Below are positions 9,529 to 18,165 of a stretch of 40,259 nt of DNA, piece by piece (within the stretch, counting starts at the first letter, position 1; every line of letters starts with the position of its first letter). This DNA is from Anaerolineae bacterium (lineage in GTDB: Bacteria; Chloroflexota; Anaerolineae; UBA3071): assembly GCA_029907105.1 (NCBI GenBank), contig JARYMM010000032.1, positions 1 to 40,259 of the forward strand, read 5' to 3'. The notes under the pieces were generated by a model, which saw only the letters and a list, made by a program, of their open reading frames with translations, had not been told where the DNA came from and did no database searches. The translations under genes and the position numbers were made by a program.

Positions 9529-9964
9529 TTTGCGTCCCGCGCAAGGGGCAAAGAAGAAGCGCAAGCGCGTGGGGCGCGGCATCGCCGCCGGCCAGGGCAA
9601 AACGGCGGGGCGGGGTACGAAAGGACAGAACGCCCGCTCCGGCGGTGGTGTGCGTCCCTATTTCGAAGGCGGCCAATTGCCGTTTGTGCGTCGCTTTCCC
9701 CACCAGCGCGGCTTTGTCAATATCTGGCGGGTGGAACACGCGGCGGTGAATCTCTATCGGCTGAAGGGTTTCCAGGCGGGGAGCGAGGTGTCGCCGGAGA
9801 CGCTGGCTGCGGCCGGCATCCTCAAGTCGCCCGAGCAGGCTGTGGCCATTCTTGGCCAGGGGGAGATTGATCGCCCGCTGACGGTGAAGGCCCATCGGGT
9901 CTCGGCCAGCGCCCGGGCCAAGATCGAGGCAGCGGGCGGCAGCGTGGAGATATTGCCGCTTTGA
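9515..9964 (+). CDS. rplO: 50S ribosomal protein L15
   Basis: L15 (uL15), 149 residues, late assembly protein. The start [20 protein letters not shown] and the glycine-rich [20 protein letters not shown] segment are characteristic. The middle has [19 protein letters not shown]. The C-terminal half ([20 protein letters not shown]) is complete. Confidence 0.96.
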   Translation: MKLHDLRPAQGAKKKRKRVGRGIAAGQGKTAGRGTKGQNARSGGGVRPYFEGGQLPFVRRFPHQRGFVNIWRVEHAAVNLYRLKGFQAGSEVSPETLAAAGILKSPEQAVAILGQGEIDRPLTVKAHRVSASARAKIEAAGGSVEILPL

Positions 9965-9983
9965 AATCGGGAGAGGGTCTGCC

Positions 9984-11294
9984 ATGCTAGAGGCCGTTCG
10001 CAATGCCTTTCGATTGCCGGACCTGCGGCGCAAGATCCTGATCACTTTTGGCATTCTGGTGATCTACCGCCTGGTCGCACACGTGCCGATCCCTGGCGTC
10101 AACGCCGAGGCCCTGCGGCAACTCTTCGCCACCAATCAGTTGCTGGGGCTGCTGGACATGTTCTCCGGCGGGGCCATGTCCTCGTTCTCGGTCATCGCCA
10201 TGGGGGTGAGCCCTTACATCACGGCGACCATCATCTTGCAGCTTCTGGTTCCGGTGATCCCGCGTCTGACCGAGATGATTAAGGAAGAGCGGGAAAAGCT
10301 CAACCGCTGGGGCTACATTCTCACCGTGCCTCTGGCGGCCCTGCAGGGCTACGCCGTGGCCAGCCAGTTGGCCCAGGCGAGCGGGGGAGGCCAGGCCATC
10401 CTGAGCAATTTCGGCTTTCGCGACTATCCCCTGGCCACGATGGCCACGCTGGCCACGCTCACGGCGGGGACGATGTTCGCCGTGTGGTTGGGCGACCTGA
10501 TCACCGAGCAGGGTATCGGGAACGGCACTTCGCTGATCATTTTCGCCGGCATCGTGGCAGGGGTGCCGCAGCGCGTGGGCGGGATACTGATCTCCAATCC
10601 GCAGACCTTGATTGTCTTTCTGCTGGTGACGGCGGTCACGGTGGCGGCTATCGTCGTGGTGCAGGAGGGCCAGCGGCGTATTCCCGTGCAGTATGGCCGT
10701 CGCGTGCGTGCCTTGCGCGGCCAGCGGTTGCGCGTCGTCGGTGGCCAGAGCACCCACATTCCATTGCGGGTCAATTCGGCGGGCATGATCCCGCTCATTT
10801 TCGCCCAGAGTTTCCTGCTCTTTCCGGGGAATATCGCCAGCTACTTCCTGTATTCGAAGACGCCCTGGATTGCCAAAGTGGCGAACGGGGTCTATAAGGT
10901 GTTCAATCCGCAGGCGAACATTTACTGGATTATCTATTTCATTGCCGTAGTGGGGCTGACCTATTTCTACACGGACGTGGTTTTCCGACAACAGAATCTT
11001 CCCGAGACGTTGCAGAAGCAGGGGGGCTTTATCCCCGGCATCCGGCCAGGCAAGCATACGGCCGACTATCTCAACAAGGTGATGACCCGCATCACCTTCG
11101 TGGGGGCGTTGTTCCTGGGGGTGGTGGCCATCCTCCCCTGGCTCACCCGCGGGGCGGGCGGTTCGAGTCAGGTCGGTGCCATGCTGATGAGCAGCTCCGG
11201 GCTTCTGATCGTTGTCGGCGTAGTGTTGGACACCATGAAGCAACTGGAGGCGCAATTGCTGATGCGGCACTACGAAGGGTTTATCAGAACGTAA
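9984..11294 (+). CDS. secY: Protein translocase subunit SecY
   Basis: Channel subunit of the Sec translocon, with ten hydrophobic membrane segments over 436 residues. Recognisable stretches are IPGVNAEALRQLF, GVSPYITATIILQLLVP, the cytoplasmic loop YGRRVRALRGQ, VNSAGMIPLIFAQS, and the C-terminal QLLMRHYEGF. ATG 9984 lies 19 bases after rplO. Downstream one usually finds adk; here map follows directly. Confidence 0.97.
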   Translation: MLEAVRNAFRLPDLRRKILITFGILVIYRLVAHVPIPGVNAEALRQLFATNQLLGLLDMFSGGAMSSFSVIAMGVSPYITATIILQLLVPVIPRLTEMIKEEREKLNRWGYILTVPLAALQGYAVASQLAQASGGGQAILSNFGFRDYPLATMATLATLTAGTMFAVWLGDLITEQGIGNGTSLIIFAGIVAGVPQRVGGILISNPQTLIVFLLVTAVTVAAIVVVQEGQRRIPVQYGRRVRALRGQRLRVVGGQSTHIPLRVNSAGMIPLIFAQSFLLFPGNIASYFLYSKTPWIAKVANGVYKVFNPQANIYWIIYFIAVVGLTYFYTDVVFRQQNLPETLQKQGGFIPGIRPGKHTADYLNKVMTRITFVGALFLGVVAILPWLTRGAGGSSQVGAMLMSSSGLLIVVGVVLDTMKQLEAQLLMRHYEGFIRT

Positions 11295-11318
11295 AACGTA
11301 AAGCGTAAGACATAAAGC
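11291..11318. repeat. Heptamer array leading into the map start
   Basis: Four phased units, GTAAAAC, GTAAAGC, GTAAGAC and ATAAAGC, run from 11291 to 11318, beginning in the secY stop region. The GTG that starts map is the first codon of what looks like a fifth, diverged unit. There is no other sequence between secY and map, and no recognisable ribosome site. Confidence 0.75.
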
Positions 11319-12077
11319 GTGATCATTTTGAAGTCAGCGCACGAAGTGGCCCTCATGCGAGAGGCAGGGCGCATTGTGGCCGAGGTGCACGCCAGGCTGC
11401 GGGAGCGGCTGCGCCCAGGCGTGACCACCGGCGAACTGAACGCTTTGGCGGAGGAAATCATCAGCGCCCGCGGGGCGGTGCCTTCCTTCAAGGGATACCG
11501 GGGTTTTCCGGCATCCATCTGCACCTCCATCAACGAAGAGGTGGTGCACGGCATCCCCAGCTACCGCCGCCGGCTGCGTGAGGGAGACATTATCAGCGTA
11601 GACGTGGGGGCCATATACCAGGGTTATCATGGCGATTCGGCCTGGACTTACGCCATAGGTGAGGTAAGCCGGGAGGCGTGCCACCTGTTGGAGGTGACCG
11701 AAGGGGCCCTCTATGCGGGGATTGCTCAGGCCAGAAAGGATAACCGTTTTCACGATATCTCCAAGGCCATACAGGAATACGCGGAAAGCCATGGCTTCTC
11801 CGTGGTACGGGAGTACACCGGACATGGCATTGGCAAACAGATGCATGAGGAACCGCAGATATTGCATTACGTGGATTCCAGAGATGCCACCGGCCGTCGT
11901 CGTCTGCGCCCGGGGATGACTTTTGCCCTGGAACCGATGGTCAACGTGGGCACCTGGGAGACCGAGGTGTTGGCCGATGGCTGGACCGTGGTGACCAAGG
12001 ACCGCCAGCTCTCGGCGCATTTCGAGCACACGCTGGCGATCACGGACGGGGAAGCGGAGATTCTGACGACGTTGTAA
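11319..12077 (+). CDS. map: Methionine aminopeptidase type I (GTG start)
   Basis: Removes the initiator methionine from nascent proteins. The protein has 252 residues with all five metal ligands of the family in place by my count: D95 and D106 (SVDVGAIYQGYHGDSAW), H169 (TGHGIG), E205 (FALEPM) and E236 (HFEHTL). Substrate histidine H77 sits in EEVVHGIPS. There is no N-terminal extension, so it is the short type I form. The GTG start fits the family N-terminus IILKSAHEVALMREAGRI, but no ribosome site is visible because the upstream DNA is a heptamer array. Confidence 0.96.
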   Translation: MIILKSAHEVALMREAGRIVAEVHARLRERLRPGVTTGELNALAEEIISARGAVPSFKGYRGFPASICTSINEEVVHGIPSYRRRLREGDIISVDVGAIYQGYHGDSAWTYAIGEVSREACHLLEVTEGALYAGIAQARKDNRFHDISKAIQEYAESHGFSVVREYTGHGIGKQMHEEPQILHYVDSRDATGRRRLRPGMTFALEPMVNVGTWETEVLADGWTVVTKDRQLSAHFEHTLAITDGEAEILTTL

Positions 12078-12160
12078 GGGGCATCACGGGTTTCAGCCCG
12101 TTTGTATCTACCGGAGACGGGGAAGCAGTAATTCCTGCGAGGTTGTAAGGGGGCAATGGC

Positions 12161-12274
12161 ATGAAAGTGAAACCATCAGTCAAAAGACGTTGTGCCAAAT
12201 GCAAGATCATCCGTCGGCGGGGTGTGGTACGTGTGATCTGCGAGAATCCAAAGCATAAGCAGCGACAGGGCTGA
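12161..12274 (+). CDS. rpmJ: 50S ribosomal protein L36
   Basis: L36 (bL36), the smallest ribosomal protein, 37 residues. It reads [17 protein letters not shown] at the start and [10 protein letters not shown] at the end. The zinc ligands C11, C14, C27 and H32 are present. TGA 12272-12274 ends it, 11 bases before rpsM. The 83 bases between map and rpmJ contain no infA, which often lies here in other bacteria. Confidence 0.95.
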   Translation: MKVKPSVKRRCAKCKIIRRRGVVRVICENPKHKQRQG

Positions 12275-12285
12275 GGAGGGGGATC

Positions 12286-12669
12286 ATGGCACGTATTGCC
12301 GGAGTCGACTTGCCCCGCGATAAGCGTGTGGAGGTTGGCCTGACCTACATCTATGGCATTGGCCAGTCCACCAGCCGCGAGATCCTGGGGATCACGGGCA
12401 TCAATCCTGATACTCGCGTCCGCGATCTGGCCGAGGAGGAGATCGTCCGTCTGCGCGATATCATTGATCGCAATTACCATGTCGAAGGTGACTTGCGACG
12501 CGAAGTGGCCATGAACATCAAGCGGCTGCAGGAGATCGGTTGCTACCGGGGGTTGCGCCATCGCAAGAACCTGCCGGTGTATGGGCAGCGTACGCGCACC
12601 AATGCCCGCACCAAGCGCGGCGCACGCAAGACGGTGCCGGGCCGCCGCCGTTCACGGGCCAAGAAGTGA
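12286..12669 (+). CDS. rpsM: 30S ribosomal protein S13
   Basis: S13 (uS13) forms bridges between the subunits and touches P-site tRNA. The protein has 127 residues: [32 protein letters not shown], and the [21 protein letters not shown] block. The C-terminus is strongly basic. The start follows gaggaggggg. Confidence 0.96.
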   Translation: MARIAGVDLPRDKRVEVGLTYIYGIGQSTSREILGITGINPDTRVRDLAEEEIVRLRDIIDRNYHVEGDLRREVAMNIKRLQEIGCYRGLRHRKNLPVYGQRTRTNARTKRGARKTVPGRRRSRAKK

Positions 12670-12682
12670 TGGGCGGACGGCC

Positions 12683-12717
12683 GATGGCTGATAGCTGATG
12701 GCCGATGGCCGGTAGCC
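12683..12717. repeat. Five heptamer units between rpsM and rpsK
   Basis: Phased units GATGGCT, GATAGCT, GATGGCC, GATGGCC and GGTAGCC cover 12683-12717. They lie in the 116-base rpsM-rpsK spacer; the rest of the spacer holds the rpsK ribosome site at its end. Confidence 0.75.
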
Positions 12718-12785
12718 GGCCGCGGGCCGTGGGTTCAGCTAATGGCTGTCGAATGCCGCGAGCCAGGAACGAAGAGGAGGAGCAG

Positions 12786-13181
12786 ATGCCACCGAGAGGA
12801 AGACGGGGTGGGCCGCGCCGCGAGAAGCGCGCCGCCGTGCCCAGCGGGCAGGCACACATCCACGCCACGTTCAACAATACCATCGTTACCATTACCGACC
12901 CGCAGGGGAACACCCTGGCCTGGAGCAGCAGCGGCACGGCGGGGTTCAAGGGCAGTCGCAAGAGCACGCCCTATGCGGCCCAGCAGGCCGCTCGCGAGGC
13001 CGCCATCAAGGCCAGAGACCTGGGTATGCGGGAGGTGGACGTTTTTGTGAAAGGGCCGGGCCCTGGCCGGGAGGCGGCCATCCGTTCCCTGGTCGGCGAG
13101 GGATTGAAGGTGACTTCTATCACTGACGTCACGCCGGTTCCGCACAATGGCTGTCGCCCGCCCAAGAAGCGGCGCGTGTAA
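12786..13181 (+). CDS. rpsK: 30S ribosomal protein S11
   Basis: S11 (uS11) lies on the platform by the E site. I chose ATG 12786 behind gaggagg; it gives 131 residues beginning [17 protein letters not shown]. In-frame ATGs at 12705 and 12753 would add repeat-derived residues. The core has [29 protein letters not shown] and the C-terminal [13 protein letters not shown]. Confidence 0.95.
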   Translation: MPPRGRRGGPRREKRAAVPSGQAHIHATFNNTIVTITDPQGNTLAWSSSGTAGFKGSRKSTPYAAQQAAREAAIKARDLGMREVDVFVKGPGPGREAAIRSLVGEGLKVTSITDVTPVPHNGCRPPKKRRV

Positions 13182-13216
13182 CGATCGCCGATTCTCAACA
13201 GACCGCGGTTTGCTTC

Positions 13217-13245
13217 CGCTGGACTGTCAAGTCCAGCGGGAAAGC
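13217..13245. repeat. Palindrome of the CTGGAxTGxCAAxTCCAG family
   Basis: In the 208-base rpsK-rpsD spacer, ccgctggact and agtccagcgg flank the centre gtca. Related palindromes are found at 22827-22855 and 22947-22968. Downstream in the same spacer, GAAGAGG (13326-13332) pairs with CCTCTTC (13356-13362); this could be a leader structure for S4, but I cannot show it. Confidence 0.6.
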
Positions 13246-13389
13246 GGCGGGTCCTTCATTTCATTCAGGACAAGCTTGGCAGTCCGTCGTGAGCTTTTGT
13301 GATCTACCGCTTCTCAATTTATGGCGAAGAGGGATGAAGGTCGCCAAGCCGTAAACCTCTTCTGGTAAGCATGTAACAGGAGGATACCT

Positions 13390-14025
13390 TTGGCCAGACA
13401 TACGGATGCAGTGTGTAAGCTGTGCCGGCGGGAAGGAGAAAAGCTGTTCCTCAAGGGGGAGCGCTGTCTGACGAACAAATGCGCTCTGGAACGGCATCCC
13501 TATCCGCCGGGAATGCATGGGCCGCAGGCCCAGTGGCGGCGCAAGACGTCAGATTACGCTTTGCAGCTGCGGGAAAAGCAGAAAGCCCGTCGTATCTACG
13601 GTGTGATGGAGCGGCAGTTCCGTCGCTATTTTCGCGAGGCGGAAAAGAGCGTTGGCCTCACCGGCCCAACCCTTGTCATCCTCCTGGAGCGGCGGCTGGA
13701 TAACATCGTCTATCGCCTGGGCTTTGCCGATTCGCGGGCGCAGGCGCGCCAACTGGTCCGCCATGGCCATTTCGAGGTGAACGGTCACAAGGTGGATATC
13801 CCTTCCTTCCGCTGTAAGCCGGGCGATGTGATCACCGTCTGTGCCAACAGCCGGGGCAAGCGGTACTTCAAGGATCGCGCGCAGTTACTGGGGGACAGGC
13901 CGGTGCCCAACTGGCTCGTCCTCGATGTGGAACAGATGTCAGGCAAGGTGCTCAATATCCCCCAACGCGAGGAGATCGAGGTCGCTTTGCAGGATCAGTT
14001 GATTGTGGAGTATTACAGCCGCTAG
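13390..14025 (+). CDS. rpsD: 30S ribosomal protein S4, four-cysteine form (TTG start)
   Basis: S4 (uS4) nucleates 30S assembly and, in E. coli, represses the alpha operon. TTG 13390 follows AGGAGG by about 7 bases. The N-terminus has four cysteines (CKLC at 9-12, C26, C31), the zinc-binding version of S4. The protein has 211 residues, with the S4 RNA-binding domain at [29 protein letters not shown] (shown in pieces) and the family ending LIVEYYSR. Confidence 0.96.
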   Translation: MARHTDAVCKLCRREGEKLFLKGERCLTNKCALERHPYPPGMHGPQAQWRRKTSDYALQLREKQKARRIYGVMERQFRRYFREAEKSVGLTGPTLVILLERRLDNIVYRLGFADSRAQARQLVRHGHFEVNGHKVDIPSFRCKPGDVITVCANSRGKRYFKDRAQLLGDRPVPNWLVLDVEQMSGKVLNIPQREEIEVALQDQLIVEYYSR

Positions 14026-14043
14026 CAGCGCTTTGGAGCACAT

Positions 14044-14142
14044 TGGGCCTGCGGCCCAAATTCCAAACCGCAAAGTTCAAAGCTCAAAAAGGGTTTTGGG
14101 TTTTGGATTTTGCGTTCTGGACTTTTGGGGCGAAGCCCTCCG
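14044..14142. repeat. Hairpin and heptamer arrays before rpoA
   Basis: A short hairpin, TTGGGCC-TGC-GGCCCAA, lies at 14044-14060. Heptamers follow: CAAAGTT, CAAAGCT and CAAAAAG, and then TTTTGGG, TTTTGGA, TTTTGCG and TTCTGGA, which are near reverse complements of the first group. The two groups could fold on each other. The rpoA ribosome site comes directly after. Confidence 0.6.
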
Positions 14143-14160
14143 CGCTCAAGGAGGGGAACC

Positions 14161-15321
14161 TTGTTGGGTTTCGTATTGCCAAAGGTTGAATGTACGGCCA
14201 GTTCTCAGAACTACCGCCGTTTTGTGATCGGGCCGCTGGAAAGCGGTTATGGGATCACCCTGGGGAATGCCTTGCGTCGCGTCTTGCTGTCTTCTTTGCC
14301 CGGTGCGGCGGTGACTTCCATGCGCATCAGCGGTGTCTATCACGAGTTCTCTACCATCCCGCATGTCAAAGAGGACACCACCATGCTGATCCTCAACGTC
14401 AAACGGCTGCGCTTTAAGTCCAACTCGGACAAGCCGGAGACGGTGCGCATCGAGGTGCGGGGTGAGGGGCCTGTCACGGGGGCGGATGTCATCTGCCCGC
14501 CGGGTGTGGAGGTGGTCAACCCCGATCTGCTGCTGCTTACAGCCGATTCCAGCGAAGCGGACCTGGACATCGAGATGGCCGTGGAGCGGGGCCGGGGCTA
14601 TCTGTCGGCGGAAGAGCGGGACAAGAGCAAGATGGCTCTGGGCGATCTCCCCGTAGATGCCATCTTCAGTCCTATTCGCCGCGTCAGCTACGAGGTGGAA
14701 CGGGCCCGTATAGGCCATCAGAGTGGCTACGACGAGTTGGTGCTGGACATCTGGACCGATGGCACCATCACGCCGGAGGAAGCACTGCGTCAGGGCGCCC
14801 ACCTGCTCGTGCAACATTTCATGCTGATCAGTGGCACGGAGCCGACTCCGCCGGCGGAGATGCCTGAAGCTGAAGAGGGCGTTCCCAGCGCTCGCTATGA
14901 TCAGGACATTGACGTTCTGGGGTTAAACGTACGTGTCTATAACGCCCTGCGCCGGGCAGGCATTACCACCGTAGGCGAGGTCTTGGAGAAACTGAAGGCA
15001 GGAAAGGAAGAGCTGCTCAGCATCCGCAATTTCGGTGAAAAGTCGCTGAACGAGTTACGGGAGCGCCTTATAGCTCTGAATCTCCTGCCGGCGGGCGAGC
15101 CCCGTGAAGAACCTGAAGAAGAGGCCGGGCCGGAGGTCGAGGGACGAGAGGTGAGGGGCGAGGAGCCGGAGGCAGAGGTCATCGAGGAAGAAGTGGAGCC
15201 TGAGGCAGTCACGGCTGTTGCTGAGGCGGAAGAAGAGGCCGAAGAGGAAAGGGAAGTCCCTCTCAGCGCCGAATTGGCTGCGGCGTTGCGCCGGGCAATG
15301 CTGAGGGGCGGCGAGGAGTAA
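14161..15321 (+). CDS. rpoA: RNA polymerase alpha subunit with long acidic tail (TTG start)
   Basis: Alpha subunit; its N-terminal domain dimerises for polymerase assembly and its C-terminal domain contacts UP elements and activators. TTG 14161 follows AAGGAGGGG and gives LLGFVLPKVECTASSQNYRRF, the family opening. The N-terminal domain has GITLGNALRRVLLSSLPGAAV. The C-terminal domain spans roughly residues 255-315 (NVRVYNALRRAGITTVGEVL, LLSIRNFGEKSLNELRERL). At 386 residues it is about 60 longer than usual: after the C-terminal domain comes a Glu-rich tail ending in a short amphipathic helix (LSAELAAALRRAML). Confidence 0.95.
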   Translation: MLGFVLPKVECTASSQNYRRFVIGPLESGYGITLGNALRRVLLSSLPGAAVTSMRISGVYHEFSTIPHVKEDTTMLILNVKRLRFKSNSDKPETVRIEVRGEGPVTGADVICPPGVEVVNPDLLLLTADSSEADLDIEMAVERGRGYLSAEERDKSKMALGDLPVDAIFSPIRRVSYEVERARIGHQSGYDELVLDIWTDGTITPEEALRQGAHLLVQHFMLISGTEPTPPAEMPEAEEGVPSARYDQDIDVLGLNVRVYNALRRAGITTVGEVLEKLKAGKEELLSIRNFGEKSLNELRERLIALNLLPAGEPREEPEEEAGPEVEGREVRGEEPEAEVIEEEVEPEAVTAVAEAEEEAEEEREVPLSAELAAALRRAMLRGGEE

Positions 15322-15336
15322 CGGGAGATAGGGGGC

Positions 15337-15708
15337 ATGAGACATCAAGTAGCTGGACGCAAACTGGGACGCTCCACAGGGCATCGGCGGGCCCTGTTCA
15401 GAAACCTGACCACGGAACTGTTTCGCCATGAGCGGATCAGGACGACGGAGGCCAAAGCCAAAGCCATCCGCGCCCAGGCGGAAAAGTTGATCACCGTCGC
15501 CAAACGGGGACGACGGGCCGATGGCAACTCCCTGCACGCCCGCCGCCAGTTGGCCGCGGCGCTGAATGACCCTTTGGTAGCCAGGAAGGTGTTTGACGAG
15601 TTGGCTGAGCGCTTCGAGGAACGGCCGGGTGGATATACGCGCATCCTGAGGTTGGGTCTCCGTAAGGGCGATGGGGCCAGGATGGTCTTGATCGAGTTGG
15701 TGGAATAG
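15337..15708 (+). CDS. rplQ: 50S ribosomal protein L17
   Basis: L17 (bL17), 123 residues, near the tunnel exit. It opens [22 protein letters not shown] with the invariant [21 protein letters not shown] following. The C-terminal part ([25 protein letters not shown] in two blocks) is intact. The start follows ggagataggggg, 15 bases after rpoA. Confidence 0.96.
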   Translation: MRHQVAGRKLGRSTGHRRALFRNLTTELFRHERIRTTEAKAKAIRAQAEKLITVAKRGRRADGNSLHARRQLAAALNDPLVARKVFDELAERFEERPGGYTRILRLGLRKGDGARMVLIELVE

Positions 15709-15760
15709 CAGTAAACGTAAAGCGTGAGGAGCAAGGGGCAAGGATCGCCCACAAGGGGCT

Positions 15761-16507
15761 ATGCCGGACATCGGACGGGCCAGGTATCGGGCGACGGTCG
15801 AATATGACGGCACCGACTACTATGGCTTTCAGGTGCAGGCCGACAGGCCGACGATCCAGGGAACCCTGGAGCACGCGCTGGCCGATATCGCCGGTGAGGC
15901 GGTCCGGGTCATCGGTGCCGGGCGCACGGATACCGGTGTGCATGCGTTGGGTCAGGTGATCGGCTTCCGCCTGGCCTGGCGTCATTCGGTGGAGGATTTG
16001 CAGCGAGCGCTCAATGCGCGGCTGCCGGAGGACATTGTCATTCGCCAGGTAGCGCCGGCCGAAGAGGGGTTTCACCCCCGCTTCAGCGCTCGCAGCCGGG
16101 TGTACCGTTACACGGTGCTGAATCAGCCGTTGCGTTCGCCGCTGGCGCGGCGTTTCGCCCATCAGGTGGCCGAGCCGTTGGACCTGGCGGCCATGAACGC
16201 GGCGGCGGAGGCGCTGGTCGGCTGGCACGATTTCGCTACTTTCGGCAACCCGATGCGAGGCGAGAGTACCGTGCGCCAGGTGATGCGGGCGGGCTGGATG
16301 CCGGCGGGCAACATGCTCTTCTTCGACATCGAGGCCAATGCCTTCCTGCGGCGCATGGTGCGCACCCTGGTGAGCGCCCTGTTGCTCATAGGTCAGGGCA
16401 AGATGGGGGTTGAAAGCATGGCCGCTTTGCTGGCGGCGCGGGAGCGGAGACAGGCTCCGCCGCCGGTTCCGGCCTGTGGGCTTTGTCTGATGCAGGTGAA
16501 GTACTGA
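15761..16507 (+). CDS. truA: tRNA pseudouridine synthase A (positions 38-40)
   Basis: Converts uridine to pseudouridine at positions 38-40 of the tRNA anticodon stem. The protein has 248 residues. The catalytic aspartate is D57 in GAGRTDTGVHALGQV. Other family blocks are YDGTDYYGFQVQADRPTIQG and, near the C-terminus, FDIEANAFLRRMVRTLV. It sits between rplQ and rplM, a common location. The start context is weak, and a GTG-like codon slightly downstream cannot be excluded. Confidence 0.95.
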   Translation: MPDIGRARYRATVEYDGTDYYGFQVQADRPTIQGTLEHALADIAGEAVRVIGAGRTDTGVHALGQVIGFRLAWRHSVEDLQRALNARLPEDIVIRQVAPAEEGFHPRFSARSRVYRYTVLNQPLRSPLARRFAHQVAEPLDLAAMNAAAEALVGWHDFATFGNPMRGESTVRQVMRAGWMPAGNMLFFDIEANAFLRRMVRTLVSALLLIGQGKMGVESMAALLAARERRQAPPPVPACGLCLMQVKY

Positions 16508-16556
16508 ATCGCCATGCTCAGGGGAATCACGGGGCATGGAAATGTGAGGGGCTACG

Positions 16557-16985
16557 GTGAGGACTTATTCAACGAAAGCTTCGGACATCGAACGAGAATG
16601 GTGGGTGGTGGATGCCAGCGGCCAGACGTTGGGCCGTCTGGCCACCAGAATTGCCACCATCCTGAGGGGCAAGCATAAGCCCGAATACACACCGCACATG
16701 GATTGCGGAGATCATGTCATCGTCATCAATGCCGACAAGATCCGGGTCACCGGCCGCAAGTTGGATCAGAAGGTGTACTATTGGCATTCGGGCTATCCGG
16801 GAGGGTTGAAGAGCATCAGCCTGCGGGATCAGCTTCGGCAGCACCCCACGCGGGTCATCGAGGCAGCGGTGCGGGGCATGTTGCCCAAGAACCGCCTGGG
16901 GCGGCGCATGATCAAGAAGCTCAAGGTGTATGCTTCCGATACGCACCCTCACCAGGCACAGCAGCCCAAGGTGTTGGAGTTGTAG
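16557..16985 (+). CDS. rplM: 50S ribosomal protein L13 (GTG start)
   Basis: L13 (uL13), an early assembly protein. GTG 16557 gives [21 protein letters not shown], the usual N-terminus; gaggggg is about 8 bases before it. The protein has 142 residues with [35 protein letters not shown] and the signature [22 protein letters not shown]. Confidence 0.96.
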   Translation: MRTYSTKASDIEREWWVVDASGQTLGRLATRIATILRGKHKPEYTPHMDCGDHVIVINADKIRVTGRKLDQKVYYWHSGYPGGLKSISLRDQLRQHPTRVIEAAVRGMLPKNRLGRRMIKKLKVYASDTHPHQAQQPKVLEL

Positions 16986-17027
16986 ACGTAAGTTGTTTGT
17001 CTGCCCAATCAGAGAGGAATTCACGTC

Positions 17028-17420
17028 ATGTCGGTCAGGTACTATGAGGCGGTAGGACGCCGGAAGACATCCACGGCGCGGGTGCGCCTGTACCCGGGCA
17101 CGGGGAAAATCTTGGTCAACGACAAGGAGCTGGAGGAGTACTTCCCCCGCTTGCGCGACCGGCGGCATCTGTTAGAGCCTTTGGAGGCTACCAACACCCG
17201 CGAGAGTTTCAACATCACCGTGCTGGTCAACGGGGGAGGCATTGCCGGTCAGGCGGGCGCGGTGCGTCATGGCATTGCCCGGGCTCTGGTCGTTGCCGAC
17301 GAGAATCTGCGCCAACGGCTGCGTCGTGGCGGCTTCCTGACACGCGATGCGCGCGCCAAAGAGCGCAAGAAGTACGGCCTCAAGCGGGCGCGCAAGGCCC
17401 CGCAGTACACCAAGCGCTAG
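17028..17420 (+). CDS. rpsI: 30S ribosomal protein S9
   Basis: S9 (uS9); its C-terminal tail reaches P-site tRNA. The protein has 130 residues with AVGRRKTSTARVRLYPGTGKI, GQAGAVRHGIARAL and the conserved tail KKYGLKRARKAPQYTKR. ATG 17028 follows gagagg. It is the last gene of the ribosomal run. Confidence 0.97.
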   Translation: MSVRYYEAVGRRKTSTARVRLYPGTGKILVNDKELEEYFPRLRDRRHLLEPLEATNTRESFNITVLVNGGGIAGQAGAVRHGIARALVVADENLRQRLRRGGFLTRDARAKERKKYGLKRARKAPQYTKR

Positions 17421-17464
17421 CCGCCAGCGTTCGGCGTTCGCTGCTGGTGCGAGTTTGAGGCAAT

Positions 17465-17513
17465 GAGGCGACGAGGCAATAAGGGCATCCCACCCCTGTT
17501 GCCTCGTCGCCTC
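17465..17513 (+). terminator. Perfect 15-bp hairpin after rpsI, probable terminator
   Basis: Arms 17465-17479 (GAGGCGACGAGGCAA) and 17499-17513 (TTGCCTCGTCGCCTC) are fully complementary around a 19-base loop, and GTTTG follows. The position, after the last ribosomal gene, fits a terminator, but the T tract is poor. Its left arm and loop resemble the hairpin at 18104-18148 on the other side of the next gene. Confidence 0.5.
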
Positions 17514-17540
17514 GTTTGCTCGTTGCCTCTTGCCCTTTAA

Positions 17541-17575
17541 GGTTTTGGGCTTTGGGTTTTGAACTTTGGGCTTTT
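17541..17575. repeat. Five heptamer units before the mog-like gene
   Basis: Units GGTTTTG, GGCTTTG, GGTTTTG, AACTTTG and GGCTTTT run in phase from 17541 to 17575 and stop 4 bases before the ATG at 17580. They occupy the place where a ribosome site would be expected. Confidence 0.75.
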
Positions 17576-17579
17576 CGCT

Positions 17580-18068
17580 ATGTCTCGTATTGGCATCTTG
17601 ACCGTCAGTGACCGCAGCTACCGGGGGGAGCGAGAAGACCTCAGCGGGCCGGCCATCCGCGAGGTGGTTTTGGAGCGGCTGGAAGGCGCGCAGGTGGAGT
17701 TAGAAGCAGTGGTGCCCGACGATTTCGACATCATCCGTGGCACGCTGCTGGTGTGGGCGGATGAGGTAGGGCTGGATCTCATCCTGACCACCGGGGGCAC
17801 CGGCTTTGCCCCGCGCGACGTGACCCCGGAAGCGACCCGTGCCGTCATCCGGCGCGAAGCTCCCGGCCTGGCCGAAGCCATGCGGGCGGCCAGCCTGCGG
17901 GCGACGCCGCACGCCATGCTCAGCCGGGCGGTGGCCGGCATCCGCGGCCGCACGCTGATCGTCAACCTGCCCGGCAGCCCCAGGGCGGTGCGCGAAAACC
18001 TGGCCGTCATCCTGCCGGCGCTGCCTCATGCCCTGGCCCTGCTGCGCGGCGAGACGCCGGACGGATAG
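17580..18068 (+). CDS. MoaB/Mog family molybdopterin adenylyltransferase-like protein
   Basis: Family enzymes adenylylate molybdopterin before molybdenum insertion. The protein has 162 residues with the family blocks GILTVSDRSYRGEREDLSGP, ILTTGGTGFAPRDVTPEAT and LIVNLPGSPRAVRENL. I use ATG 17580 (MSRIGILTVSD); the upstream TTG at 17559 lies within a heptamer array. No ribosome site is visible. No other molybdenum cofactor gene is nearby, so MoaB or Mog cannot be decided by context. Near-identical hairpin repeats flank it. Confidence 0.88.
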   Translation: MSRIGILTVSDRSYRGEREDLSGPAIREVVLERLEGAQVELEAVVPDDFDIIRGTLLVWADEVGLDLILTTGGTGFAPRDVTPEATRAVIRREAPGLAEAMRAASLRATPHAMLSRAVAGIRGRTLIVNLPGSPRAVRENLAVILPALPHALALLRGETPDG

Positions 18069-18103
18069 AACCGCAGTGAGGCAACGAGGCAATGGGGCAA
18101 TGA

Positions 18104-18148
18104 GGCAACGAGGAAATAAGGGCATCCCGCTCTTATTGCCTCGTTGCC
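18104..18148. terminator. Hairpin between the converging mog-like gene and coaX
   Basis: Arms 18104-18120 (GGCAACGAGGAAATAAG) and 18132-18148 (CTTATTGCCTCGTTGCC) pair with one mismatch around an 11-base loop. They belong to a run of 8-base units (GAGGCAAC/GAGGCAAT type) over 18077-18165. It lies between two convergent genes and could end transcription from both sides. Loop and stem share the ataagggcatccc segment with the hairpin at 17465-17513. Confidence 0.5.
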
Positions 18149-18165
18149 TTATTGCCTTGTTGCCT

